From the NCBI RefSeq assembly GCF_910592395.1, contig NC_088312.1, positions 3,904,001 to 3,968,000 on the forward strand: a DNA stretch of 64,000 nt, given 5' to 3'. How positions within the stretch are numbered: position 1 is the first letter of the stretch; each line of letters opens with the position of its first letter. The position numbers and the translations under genes are program-made. A model generated the notes under the pieces. That model had not been told where the DNA came from and ran no database searches. It saw nothing but the letters and a program-made list of their open reading frames with translations. This DNA is from Lineus longissimus (lineage: Eukaryota; Nemertea; Pilidiophora; Heteronemertea; Lineidae). Below are positions 1-12,920 of the stretch, piece after piece.

Positions 1-3000
1 CGATCCTCGTCCCGTACCTATTGTGGTGGAATAATTAGACTCCGCTATCGTCTGCGGAGGGAATATTAAAGTTACGATTACGGAAGCATGATTCTTAAAA
101 ACCAGCATAGGATTACTGGTATATCCCGATATAGCTGAATAACATGCAGAGAAGCATATGGTCCGGGTTTTCTTCTACACCATGTGGACACAAAAGATTT
201 TTTATCACGGAAGGAGTTTCTGCAAAAAAGGGAGGAGTTCATTCACTCTTTCATAAAAAAAGCCAAAAGTTCATACTGGGTGTTATAATTCCATTCATGT
301 CTTAAAATGTGGTGAGCCATTAAGTCTGTCATGCATTCTAAACGGGATGAATTCGTGGGCAGCAATAAAGCAGAAATTATCCTGACACTTTCCTTTTACA
401 TTTCTTATCAATGGTCTTTCTTTGGGTGTGCGTGTGTCCAAAAGAAGGGATGAAGTGCTTTCAAGAGAAACTCCAGGAACTTCTTTTCACAAATCATAGT
501 TCAACCAGACCTCTTATTAGGGAAGGGCTTGGCACCAGCTTGCACCTGCATTTTGGGGTCAATTGTCGACAGGGTCCCTTGGTCCCTTTCTCGTGCATAA
601 GGATTACCCCAAATGTTCCCTACAGCACCCTTGAGATTTCCTTCTGGTAGGGCATGGGTGAATCAGTTTTGTTTTTAGAACGTGTTATGGAGATAGGGTT
701 GTCCCTTGCCTTCAGCAGCTTCAGCCGCAGTTTTTGCTTTGCTAAATTATTCTGGCAAACTGAATCTTGGGTAAGGTTACCAAGTCATGGTTCACCTTCA
801 GGGACCGCAGTGCCCATATACCTGCATAATGCCAAGAAATACCACCAACATCCCGACTGCTGATCACATCCCATCGGAATACCTAACCCCTGGCAAATTT
901 TCTGAGATAATGTCACAACTTATAGTCTGTTTCCCCCCGAGTTGCTTGTATCAGGTGTTGACATAGAATCCCCTTTTATGAGACCCACTTCAACCCTCGG
1001 CCTATCTCGTATAGCGTACTCCTTGCGTGTGTCAGTTTGTTTTACTCTAAAGACATGAGACACACCTCCCGGAGCTTAATGGAATTTGACTCTGCACTTC
1101 CACTGATCGCATCACGTTACGGCACATCTTTTTGTAGTGCCTAATCGACTGCATCCCAGCCCTAGTTTGTAACAATAAACCCTAAGACCAAATGCTGCCA
1201 CACCAATCACAAGCCTTACTCGCACGCTGTCTTTCCCCCAACTGAGTCTACTACTAAATAGCCAACTCTCCTGCTAAATACCCGAGTCAAATGTCGCTGG
1301 GATTTGAGACAAAAGCGTGCTTTTAGTGGCCTCCTTAGACAGTTGCGACCAGTTTATGTGGGAGTTTGGTATCTCTAAATCATCTTCTCCTATTCTGACG
1401 AAGACAATGGCACATCCCTTCTTCGTTGGTGGTTAAATTAGAAATGGTGATATGAAAATTTACCAACTTTCAAGAACAATGGAGGATCTTCGTGGGATAT
1501 GCATATCTTAATCTCAGCTGATTTCAGTGTGAAAGTTTTGACTCTTTGGTTGATAACTAGCAGCAGCAAGGCTGGGGGATCTTCACTCGGTCAAAAAATA
1601 TCATATACTGCTCTCTTTCACATGACAGACTGATTGTCTCAACTTCTGGCGAAAGTTTGGAGGTATTCATCAACTAGACAAGTCGTGGCTAGCTGCATGT
1701 GTGGTTCCCCTGCTGGAGCTAGCAAAAGTAAGATGGTTAATTGACTGTTCAGAATCCCTGCGAGTGTAGTGCTGCTCCATCATTTTCTGTGCTGATGTTC
1801 ATTGAAAGAAACTCTGCCAAGGCACAAAAGTGACAAATGAAAAATTGCTGTGCAAAATAGAAATTAATTGCCGAAATTGGCTTTCCTTAATGGCGGGGCT
1901 GTGTATTGGGTCAAAGCGTGATGTTTTTGGCTTCCATAATTATCGACATGTGCCACAAAATATTGCGGTGCTTTCCGCATGATCAGGCTTGCGTAACGGC
2001 AATGATTAATTTGCGAAATATTTCACAGTGTTTTTCTGCAGAAAGAGTTATCAGCAGAACACCCTGGCTTCTAATGGCGTGGAATTATGTGCAGATCAAT
2101 GGAGAAAACAGTTTCTGTTCTTTTCTAGATCCAAGTGTCATTAATTAGTGAGTTCGATACTGTCAACTGGTAGTTTTGCAAATCGAGGAGTTGTATCAAA
2201 AAGTTCTTGGTCAGCTTCATGTTCAAGTCAGGTTCATGCCATTTTCGGGCGGGGACAGGTCCTAGTAAATGGTCATCATGGATTGACGTTGTTGAAGAAC
2301 CCACACTAATACACATTACTGCCTTTAACTTTGCTGAAAAATATTTTCATCTTGTGATTATTGGAAATTTGATGAACTTCAGATTACTTGATCACCCTAT
2401 ATTACTTGTGTATCATGATTTTAGTCAAAGTCACTGCATCCTTGCAAAAATCAATTCTACTTGTTATTTAACAGTTTTCGTCAATTAACAAGGTGAAAAA
2501 ATTTCACTATCCTAAAATTTACCTGAATTGGAATACAATACATGTTGTCTCAGATGCCATATCATAATACACTTGACATGTATACATCAATGTGATCTTT
2601 TTTCACCCTACTCTAGGTGAAATAGACAAAGGTACAAAAAATCTCCTGGCTTACATTTCACACATCTGAATACACATATAATTGGATCTCATCTGGAACA
2701 GGTTCAAGCCGTTTTTGTACTTGCTGAGTTTATTTATGTGGGTATCCTTCAAATCCATGCTATCATGATTCTCCATCCATCTCATTTTGTGGTGCAAAAC
2801 ATGCAACGAAGGGATAAGCATTTGAAAATACAATGCTTTGATCCTCAAACTTGCCCCCCATATAAATGAATACGGCCTGAAACATGATAGACCTCCAATG
2901 CTTCAATACACTTGATTTCACAAACCAGCAAGCCGTGGGACGATGCGGAACTTCGCATAGAATTCTGGAAGGAAAAAAAATAAAAAGGTTCTCTCGTCGG

Positions 3001-6000
3001 GACTCGAACTCGAGACCTCTGGTTTTATTTGCCAATACTCTTATCCTTAAGGCCACTGGGCTGCTTGAAATACCTGTCGTTTTATACGCTTTTATAGAAT
3101 GTGCAAACATTTGTGTGTAAATTTTGAACTTCGCATAGAATTCTGGAAGGAAAAAAAATAAAAAGGTTCTCTCATCGGGACTCGAACTCGAGACCTCTGG
3201 TTTTATTTGCCACACTCTTACCCTTAAGGCCACTGCGTTACTTGAAATGCCTGTCGTTTTATACGCGTTTATAGAATGTGGAAACATTTGTGTGTAAACT
3301 TTGTTCAACATCTTTGAGCGGCTTCCAGTGGGCAACTGCAGGAAGAAAGTCATTTTTTCTTTGCTGTGCGTGATTATATATGCGGAGTCTACGTTTTCTC
3401 TTAGCAATGTTCACCTTTGTCTTTGTATCTTCTTCTACTACATGTATAAATCAAAAGGTCACAGGGACTTGTACCCTTATCGCAAGAACAATGGCTGCCA
3501 CACGGAACGCGTCCCTTGTACCGCACCAGCCCAATCTCTGCAACCCGATCTTAACCTTCCACCACTCCCAACCAAATAACAAAAGATTGTTCCCTTGGCA
3601 CCGCCATGCACCCATTGTTTGAAAACAATATTGCCCAATCTTCGGCCGAGCTCCGCCCACTGAGCGTTGATGCAAATCCTGTGGTGCACTTTTGATTCAG
3701 GGGTTTCATAAAGTTCATTTCACCCAAATGGATTTGATGCATCAGTACATTTGTGAAGAACTGCACACAACAATGCAATAGTCAAAGCTATAAACATAAC
3801 ATGATGTTGACGGAGTTGCAAAATGTTTGAGCATACTAAGTTTTCCTCCTGTCTCCGTCTCGTTGTCTGTTTCTGATACACCTAAATCGGATCCACAAAC
3901 AGCACCTCCCACAAATAAATCCTAACGTTGGGCTTGCTTCAGGGTTAATTTACACCATACTAGCGTATTCGTCAAATGATAAGCCAAATCGTGGTCGAAT
4001 GCAGATAATTTCTGCTACGTTAATGGTACTTCCTGTGCGGAACATTTGGGAAGTGGCCATGAATTGTCGATCACTTTCACACCAACAAAGAACATCTGTC
4101 AGAATAAAATGGAGAACGAGATCCGAGAAATTAACTTGGGTCGAGAACACTCGGCGAAGTAGTTGTTGTAGTATATTGATATGCATCCAATGCGATCCGA
4201 TATCCGAGTGCCGTTCTGCGATTGTTCTTGCTTTGTGGCGGTAATTATGCAGGGATAAGAGCAACATAATGGCAGCACTTCAAAAAGCTGCATGGCTCAC
4301 TTTTTGCTGCAGCCTGAAAAGAATTAGTTGTGGAAACATTCAGTAAGAGTCTGTTTGAAAGAGCATCGTTATATAGTTTGCTTGAAAGAATATCTAATTT
4401 TTGAAAAATGTATTCCTTTACCAAACCATGTATCAGTGATTGGCAAGGGTGTTCAAGCATTCTATATGTCTTGTAACTTCATGGGTCTTTGAACCTCTTT
4501 TGTATGAAGAAAACTTTGGCTAGTTACGGTAACACCCCCTCAGCCCTCATTAGCATTATCTACCGCTTGGCACATGAATGCGAACGCGACCTCGGGTCAT
4601 GTTTAAGTCAAAGCAAATAAGCTACAGTTAGTTAAAGGATTCGTTAGTTAGATACAACCGGTGCCAGGGGGTATTGGATCCAAAACTCATCCCCATGTTT
4701 GAGATGGGAGTTGCCAGTGTCAGCCTTTCTTTGGTCTTTCCACCTGAGCTAATAGACAGCTCTGAATATTTCAAATGCCCTTGGTGGATATGGCAAGGGG
4801 AGGTTGTTAATGGGTGTTTCAAATGGTTTCTTGCTAAATAAAACCAAGCTAAGGATGATTTTGATGTGATACTACTGATTGCCTTCCTGTACTTTTAAAG
4901 TCACTCAAACGGGCTACAGTGACATGTTGCAATTACAATGTTACAAACTGTTTGTGGGCATATTTAGATGTAGTACCTACTACATGAGATTTAGTGCTGG
5001 CCCAGCAGTTCGAATGAATAGCAAAATTTTAAAGATTCCGTGTTTTCAATCACCTGTCACCTTTGACGAGGACATTCCAATCTGCTGTTGATCCGTTCCC
5101 TTCTATCGAGATATCATTCCTAACTCCAAGAGGAAACTGAATTTTCCTGGTTTATTCAACCTGATCTCCCAGGTTCTGCCATAGTGACGAGTTTATTTTG
5201 AAATAGGGATTTAAAATTAAGCCGTCCGCTGTCGAAAATCACCTCACCGTAGACATCGCACGTAAGATGGCAATCACGAATAAGAAGCATCGTAAATTTA
5301 ATGATTCTCGGCTGAGTTGAATCCCCAAACAGCTTAAGTGGGGTGAACCATGGGTTTTTCATGAGTGCTGGCTCTAATTTAATAATGCTCTTAATGATGG
5401 CAATTTTGCTGGGGTAATGTAGTCGGAACTCTTCTCCGAGCCCGGCTCCTCGCAAATCTCGGTTTGTGTGTGTCAGGCATGACAACATTGTCTCAACCAA
5501 TCTAACTTATGGAGAATTCAAGTTGTATTTTACGTTTAAAATGCTAATTTTATTGCCCCTTTACATGCAAATTTTGGTTTTATGTCACCGTATATAATGA
5601 AATAACAGAAATAACAAAAAAGATGTCAGGAGTGTACAAGCACGGCATGATTAAGCGCCTACCTAGTTCGAGGGATTGCACACCATCCATCATGCGCTAA
5701 ACAATAATGCCCTGATGTTGCAACAACGACATAAAAAGACCATCCTAATTACTTAGAATTTCGCTCGCAAGTGTTCGAACAAAAAGAGATCAAACTTTTA
5801 ACTTGATTACACTATTGTCGCATCGATTTTGAGTTTCTGCGTTTATTCAAGTTACGCCATATATTTCTCTGAGAAAAAAGCAATCAATGATGATGATCTC
5901 GACTGCTCTGAACGTGTGAAGGGGGATCCGCTCCGCGATTAAAAGTTACACGACGAGCCACTAAGGGTAGTCCTAATTACAGCTGAGCTAATGAGATCAC

Positions 6001-9000
6001 ATATCCACACTTTTGCGACACCCTCCACTGAAGTGGTGGGACATTATTTACTGATAGCTGATGTGCGAACACTTAAACCGTTCCCAAATTATTTGCTAAA
6101 TGAAATCATACACTGGGGGTAAAGGTTGTCTCAGAGATTTGAAATAAATAAGCAGGTTCCCTCGCTGGAGTAGCAAAAAACCTATCGATCAGGCCAAAAT
6201 GGCAAAACCTCACTTATGTTAAGATGGAGCTCTCATCATGCGACAGCTGCGGTGGAAGTTCGACAATTTCCGTCGGTTGTCACAAGACTGCCAACGCAAA
6301 CATTAAAGGTGAGAGGTACAACTGTAATTAAGGTGTAGTAATTGTCAGCCATCGGCGCGGTGCGGCTACACATGCTGTGTTGGCAGAACCAGGATATGAA
6401 ACCCGCGCCAAAGACGTCGAAGATATGACCCTCTAAATCAAACTCCTGATTCCCATCGAGGTGAAATGTAATTCTTGATGAAGTTGACTCGAACTTGCAG
6501 GTGAACAATTTAATCTAGTCTAATCGCAAGGTTAATGGCGGCCATTAGAATCTTTCTAATCATCGTGAAGAAATATCAGCCGCTTGTTTTGGTTTATTAG
6601 GCCGAGCAGACGTCATCTGATTGTCATGATGTTCATTTCTTGGGATATCGTTTATTGTAATGGTTGCTAAGACATCAACACATAGGTTCTTTTATGAGGA
6701 GTTTTGTCTTTGGGAAAAAGGTTCATGAATTTTTTATTCGGTTGATGAGATTTTAGATTGTGATCATTCTTTTTGGGAAGATTAGTGGGCATGATGGATA
6801 GTGGAGCACCATTGATGATTTTTTTTATCACCAGCGGGAAGAATATATAATTGCTGATGTATAAGTACTGATGGTCTTTTTAGAACTGGCTGTAGTTGTA
6901 TTTTTCGCGATCTATAAAATGCATGATGATAAAAAATGGCTAATAGAGAAGTAACGAGACACTCCTGATACGACTGGGTTTTTATATTGGTGTAATTAAC
7001 AGGTATCTTGAAATATATATCCCATGTACATATTTTCGAAATTGAAAAATTCAAATAAATTTTCAAATTGTTCAAATGGCGTTGATGGATGAACCCGACC
7101 TCTAAAAAACGCTTAGTGCATTAGCAGGAATGAATCTCCGATGTGCTGGTACTCTATGGATCAAAATAGGCTTTTTCTCCGTAGGTTATCGAGAACTGGT
7201 AAAATAGGGCATCCATCATGTTGTTTTGGGAATGACAAATGGGCACCATCACGGTTAAATGGCCAACACCATAAGATTTTGGTGTAACAGTAATTACCTT
7301 ATTTGTAGTCCGTGCCCAATCCTTGATTGCGTATGCCATTGATAAGATGCTAATCAGAAGTGTAACTCAATACACCTTATTTGCATGGTGTCCGCTGAAC
7401 CCCCATCATCAAAAACATAAAAAATCACAAATTTCCCGCCGTGTATTATCATCTTGATTAACCTGGGCCATCTGTTGGTGGAACGTACATTGCTTATGTC
7501 AGCACCACACAACGACTACAAAACTGGTCGTAGACTTTCAAGCATCACCATGGAGTGAGTGATTATTTTCCGAGCTAGTTGCTGGAGACAAAAAACATTT
7601 TATGACCGACAACCCTGACGGCGTTGTTCTTGGGCACTTCTTTCATGTCGGCAAGGTGGCGTTGGCCACATGGCCATCATGATTGATTCCCACAAACACA
7701 TACAAAGACCCAATTGCAACCTCACAAAAGCCATTCTTGGTACACTTAGTGGTGGTTTTCTAGATCGTTCACCTAAACATGGTACCCCTAATAATGTCCT
7801 AGCGACTAACCTCTTCATCTTGTGCTGTACCGAATCTTTAATACACGGCGCTAGCGCCTTTGTTGGGCAACGCGTGCCAAGGACTACAGCTCACGCTAGC
7901 CCAGCACAAGTACTCGTTGCACAATAAACGTGCCTTACGCTCGGCTGGGATCGAGTCTTTTGTTCCATGAGGTATTTTCTACCCAAATGGTCCTCTTGCA
8001 CCCCTAAATCACTATCAAACCCCATCACCTCTCCAAATACTTTAAGTCCTCGAAGGTACTGACTGGATGTGAATTTTTGGCAATTTCTCAGCATGCGGAG
8101 CTCTTCACACAAAAATCATTGGTGTTGGCACTTTTCAACTTGTCTCGGCACAAGTGCTGTGTTTTTCAATCAAACTCACTGCTCGTTCACATGGTGACCT
8201 CTCAAAACACAAGTGCACACATGCGAGATTTCGATTTATAATGCACAGTTTGGCCTATCGGATCCCGATATCGTTTTCTACTGAGAAACCTGCTGCAGCC
8301 CGTAGACAAAGGAAAAGCACGCTTTTGAATGGAAAGTGTTCTTTGGCTTCTAATGCGGTTCAAATTTCAATTTTGTTTAACCGCGCACAAAAGTTCAAAC
8401 GTTTGTATTACAAGACGAGGTGGATGAATTACATGCGCAGACACAATAGCAGGTTGCGGGAAGTTTTATAATTATAGGCGAACAGAACCTAAAGTCTCTT
8501 ACCGAGATTAATTTTTTTGTCTCGGTTGCGAAGCTCCGCCAAAACTCGCCAGTGGCTAACCAGATGCACTAAGATGGAAAATTGTAGCTTATTATTGTAG
8601 TCAGGAAAGAATGCGCACCATTTTGGTCTTTGTGTGATGCTGGTGCGACTTTAGCCTCGCGGCCACTTGAATAGTTGTTGGACGTAATGATCTAACAACC
8701 ATGTCTGAGTGAGGAAAACCTCATCTAATGAAGAGCAATATGCCGGATTTTCATCACCTCAGGATGTTGGACAGTTTACCTTCGAAGCAAAACTTTTAGA
8801 CATTTTCCACCCCAAGTTAGACACAATATCTTCACCTTCACCCAAGAATTGCGAGATTTTTTTCTGCTATTGTAACTCAAAAAATGCTTTGTACCCTTCA
8901 TTATTTCAATTTGTTATGCATTTATTTCGCTCCAGGTTGAGTCCAATCTTGCACCGTGGGAGGTGCAACTCTTCTTTTGTCTCAGAATCCCTTTTGGAGA

Positions 9001-12000
9001 TGGATGCTGTGTTTTTGTTTGTGATGAAAATATGTTTTTTGTTAATCTTTGTTATCTAAGATGTTCTTAAAAGACAACACAATTTCCCATTTTCTTGCTA
9101 AACCCTGGCCAGTAGCTCGTGTGTTCACTGTAGTATCATAAACCAGTAGCAAGGTCTCTCACGGCCCTGAACTTAGCAAAATGGATTTGGGGATTTTTCC
9201 CCAGGAGAACAACTCTTTGGCAAGGAAGTAGTGAACGAGTTGATCACTATCACTTGAAAAATACAATACAGTGTCAGTTTCATCAAAAAGGGTTAATGAA
9301 ATCAAGCTGTTCAATCAACACCTTCATAACACATTGTGTCATCTTGGGCGTCGCCTGACAGGTCGCATCAAGACCCCTGAACCTCTTCTTTGTGTCTGTA
9401 GGTCGGGATGATGAGCACTTGTGTATATCATCTGTATCTCACGTGATGGATGGGTTCGTCAGGAATCCACAAAGAAGCCTCTTGTTTAAACTTGGCTTAC
9501 ATTGTGTTAATTAATACTGATAAGATATGATGACACTGCTGTTCGCTCCTCTTCGTTATCTCTCTCACATCTTCTTTATTCAGTAGCTATTCAGACTCAA
9601 CGATGCATTCTTTGTTGGTGAAGATTTGTTATGCGTGTGAGATACTATGTGCAGCTGGGTTAGGGATTATACTGTCTTGCTCTTCTAGAATAGAGGTAAT
9701 CTCGAGTTCAGTGGTTCATGATTTTGTCACGATTATGAAAAGCACGGTGGAATTTGTGAAGAAAAGAAAGGACAAGCACCCTACCCCAATAAGTCCAGTC
9801 CCCACCTTGCTTGATAACACGCTGTCATTGAAGAGACTGTGCGATCTCAGAGCATTTGTGTGTCAAGATGCCAGAGAGGTGCAACCAAGAGGTCGAAAAT
9901 CACTATCGAGATTTGGGATAGACCCTTATTGTAGTGGTGTTCAGGATAGGGATTTTTTATAATAGGACATTTGGGCTGGTGCCACCCTTCACCCTCCTAA
10001 ATGATGAATATTCACCAGATCTGCCCGACACAAGAAAGATTCAAGTAAAAGTACATTTGTATGGCTGTGTTTGGTATCAATGAGTACATTGATTTCAACA
10101 ATCACTCTGTTGACATCAGTTGTTTTGTGTAACACGCTGTCTAAAGTAAGAGCCCGTTTCTACCATCACCGCCTCCAAAAACTGAGTGTTTCACACGAAC
10201 GTGCCTCTGACAAATTGGTTTAGATTCAGGCTTTGACGTCCTTTGATAGGTCAGAAAAATGATAATGGCCACATCAAAACAATACGGATACAATTTTAAA
10301 CCCCGGCACAGGTTTCATCCACGACGCCTGTATCCATGTCTTGAATAACAAAGGGGTAATACCGGAGTGGTTCTTGCGGAGGAAATCGCAAAAGTTTTGT
10401 TTTGTAACCTTGGGATTGGTGTGGTGAAAGACGAGCAATGTAATAATGGACGCCGAATAAAAGCTATCGTATTTCAAGGTTGATATCATCGGGCACGTTA
10501 TCTTAGATCAAAGCGAGAAAACGCTGATCCGTGGCTTTCGCTAAAACCCAACAACTCACAGTGGTGAATGATAATAGGACCATTAACCTGAAAAATTACC
10601 AAAGCTTGGCGTATGTTTTTCGAGATACTTTTTATGATTTTTAAGCTCTTCGGTGCGTTGTGATAGGGTACCACGTTTGACCTTTGGCAGCCAGAATCAG
10701 CAGCCCTCCTATTTGGCCGAGGGGAGTTGATATAACACGGTAACCTAATGGAGATTACTGCACACTCTAATCCATCTATTGTTGTGCGGCTTTGACATGG
10801 AATTGTGCCAGTCTCTGGGTCGGCATCATGTTTTTTTGTATTTTTATGAAATCTTTGAGTATATTTCGTAACTCACTTGAAGGAATTTCTTTAAAATTCT
10901 TTGCAGACACTTTGTAACTTCCTGGGGATTAAATATTGATGGATGGCAGACCAAATATTCAGGAGGCATTCCGTCGCAGTATTTGAATCACTGGGTGAAC
11001 CAGATTCATTCAAATTTCAAAACCAATGGATGTGACTTCGGATTCTTACTCGATCTGACTCTTAAGCCCCACGCAAACAATGCTGATTTCTGTTACAGCA
11101 AATACCTCACGAGACTTCATTTTCAGTATTGATGTACTCATACAGACAGTTTCAGATTTAACATTGAGAAGCTCATATTGAACTTTGCATAAGACACATT
11201 AAAGTTATAATGAGGCCAGATCTCTCATTCTTGCGTTGCACCGTACAAAGCCTCATCAAAGCTTATCACAAAACAAACAGCTCATTGCGGCTATACCACA
11301 TCCATTGTTGCGGAAGGACATTTTCTTGCCAGTTTTATGTAGATTTTATTGGATTTTAAATGAGCGAGTTTGAATGGGTTTTGGTGGGTAAATAGGCGGC
11401 CCACCTGCTCCCATCTGGGGCGGCCACACGCGCCAACGACAGATTGTTGTTTTCTATGCTCTGAAGATGGGTTTGAGGTTGCTAATCCTTGCCAGGCACC
11501 AGGGCATTCAAATCAAAGTTCGATTGTGCATAGACGTTTTGAAGTTTTTAGATTTTTTAAAAGTCTGCTTAGACAAAGTGTCAGTGTTTGTATTATGTGT
11601 TTGATATTGTACATGTATGCTTTTTGTGATTGATGTTCGTCATTATGTTTATATGTAGTACAGATAATTTCTGTTTTATTACTCTTTGCCTCTTTACATA
11701 CATGTAGTTGCTCTAATAGTCAAATTATGAAGTGCATGACAGAATTACTTTTGGTACAACCACAGACACATAAAGATCAAAACACCAGCCCAACTGAGAA
11801 GACTCATTAGATATCATTATTTAATGATTCTTCTTGCAATCCAATCTGCCTGCGTTTCAAACCATCTGATCCAAATCTATAAATTTCCCTGGAAATTCTA
11901 AACTTCCTTGGCAACTTTAAGAATTAACAACTTTAAAACGCATTTCATTTAAAACCGTATTCATCAGTTTCACACAGTTTGATCCTTGCTCATAATTATG

Positions 12001-12707
12001 ATTTATCCCTCCGACAATGACACGTCAAGTCGGGCAAATCTTGTCTTAGATTTGCTTCGGTCTCGCGTTGTGGGAAGCCATAGTTTTATAGATTAAAACC
12101 CATATGAAACCACATCTCTCATTAGTGTAAACTGCGGAGTAACCGGGGTCAAATATTAAACTCAAATAAGTCACATTCTCTGATGTCGTCTGCTCAACAC
12201 TTAAATTCCAAACAACTTTGCTCATAATCACTGCACATTTTGCATGGATCCCTGTGCAAAATGTAAAGGACTTTTCACTGAATTTGACTTGGAATGGACT
12301 GTACAGATGTCTGCTATTTGTTTTGAAGCCCATCCATCATCAGGGATCCTACCTGTCACCGCCCTGAAGCCACCCTACAGCGCTCAGCGCCAAACTTTTG
12401 TCCGCAAGTTGATGACAAAGTTTCAGGGAGGAAACAATGAATTTCAGTTCATTTTCGTGCGGAAGCTGCCCGACTTAAGGATTTCTCCCAAACTGATGAA
12501 GGTTGGGGCTTGCTGGGAAACCTAAATTATATCCACAACCAAAAGGTTTAGGTACCCTAACTGGATAAAATTGATCATCCATCTTTGGTGGTTTTTTTCA
12601 ACTTTTGACAGAAGATGGCACTCTATTCAGCATCGACTGTTTTTGGCTGAAAATTGGATTATTTTTTTGCAGTTGGCTAATCACCTCCTCTATAACTATC
12701 ATTTCAG
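1..12707 (+). other. RUNX upstream intron or 5' region (no supported exon)
   Basis: No coding exon could be supported in these 12.7 kb. I looked for Runt-domain peptides (WRSNKTLP, NDLRFVGRSGRGK, PPQVATY, VDGPREPR) on the + strand and saw none. Because the exon at 12708 must splice from a Runt exon, at least its adjoining part is intronic. The open frames here are short and show no family resemblance. The only structured content I recognise is the duplicated tRNA-derived SINE at 2949-3303. Confidence 0.6.
2949..3303 (-). mobile_element. Tandem pair of tRNA-derived SINE copies
   Basis: Two head-to-tail copies, 2949-3126 and 3127-3303, about 178 bp each with only a few differences. Read on the minus strand each contains a tRNA-like promoter: an A-box-like CCCAGTGGCCTTAAGGATAAG and a B box with GAGTTCGAGTCCC, about 77 bp overall (2990-3066 in copy one). 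A T-rich stretch follows, seen as an A-rich run on the + strand. This is the layout of invertebrate tRNA-related SINEs. Degenerate stem bases and an extended body argue against a working tRNA gene. Confidence 0.75.
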
Positions 12708-12920
12708 AATTAAGAACCGATGATCGCCGATTTCATCATGTTCGTCACAACCCCCTCGATATTCCACTAGAACAAACGTTAGGAGACCCGCTGCTGGACA
12801 GACGCTTCTCAAGTCACCTGATCGAGTTAGAACAGTTACGGCGCGGTACGCTAGGACACGATGGTCTCCGACACGAATCTGCATTTACAAAAGATATATC
12901 TCTATTCCGACATGCTCAAG
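12708..12920 (+). CDS. RUNX: RUNX exon immediately after the Runt domain
   Basis: A 213-bp exon between a pyrimidine-rich acceptor (...atttcag) and donor gtcagt. It starts with two bases completing a Lys codon and ends on one base. It encodes LRTDDRRFHH... then FSSHLIELEQLRR. Vertebrate RUNX resumes at the equivalent exon start with K-L-D-D and then FSERLSELEQLRR, so both boundary and motif agree. A second acceptor at 12672 would add 35 bases that stay open, but it needs a different phase in the preceding exon. Confidence 0.9.

Noticed and set aside
2763-3407. A 214-codon minus-strand frame
   Set aside because: It is created by reading through the two SINE copies, so its internal peptide repeat mirrors the DNA duplication.
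5156-5500. A 114-codon minus-strand frame
   Set aside because: No recognised family, no splice context; compatible with chance in intronic sequence.
12672-12707. Alternative upstream acceptor extending the RUNX exon by 35 bp
   Set aside because: The extension is open, but the vertebrate exon boundary (K-L-D-D) and the phase support the 12708 acceptor.
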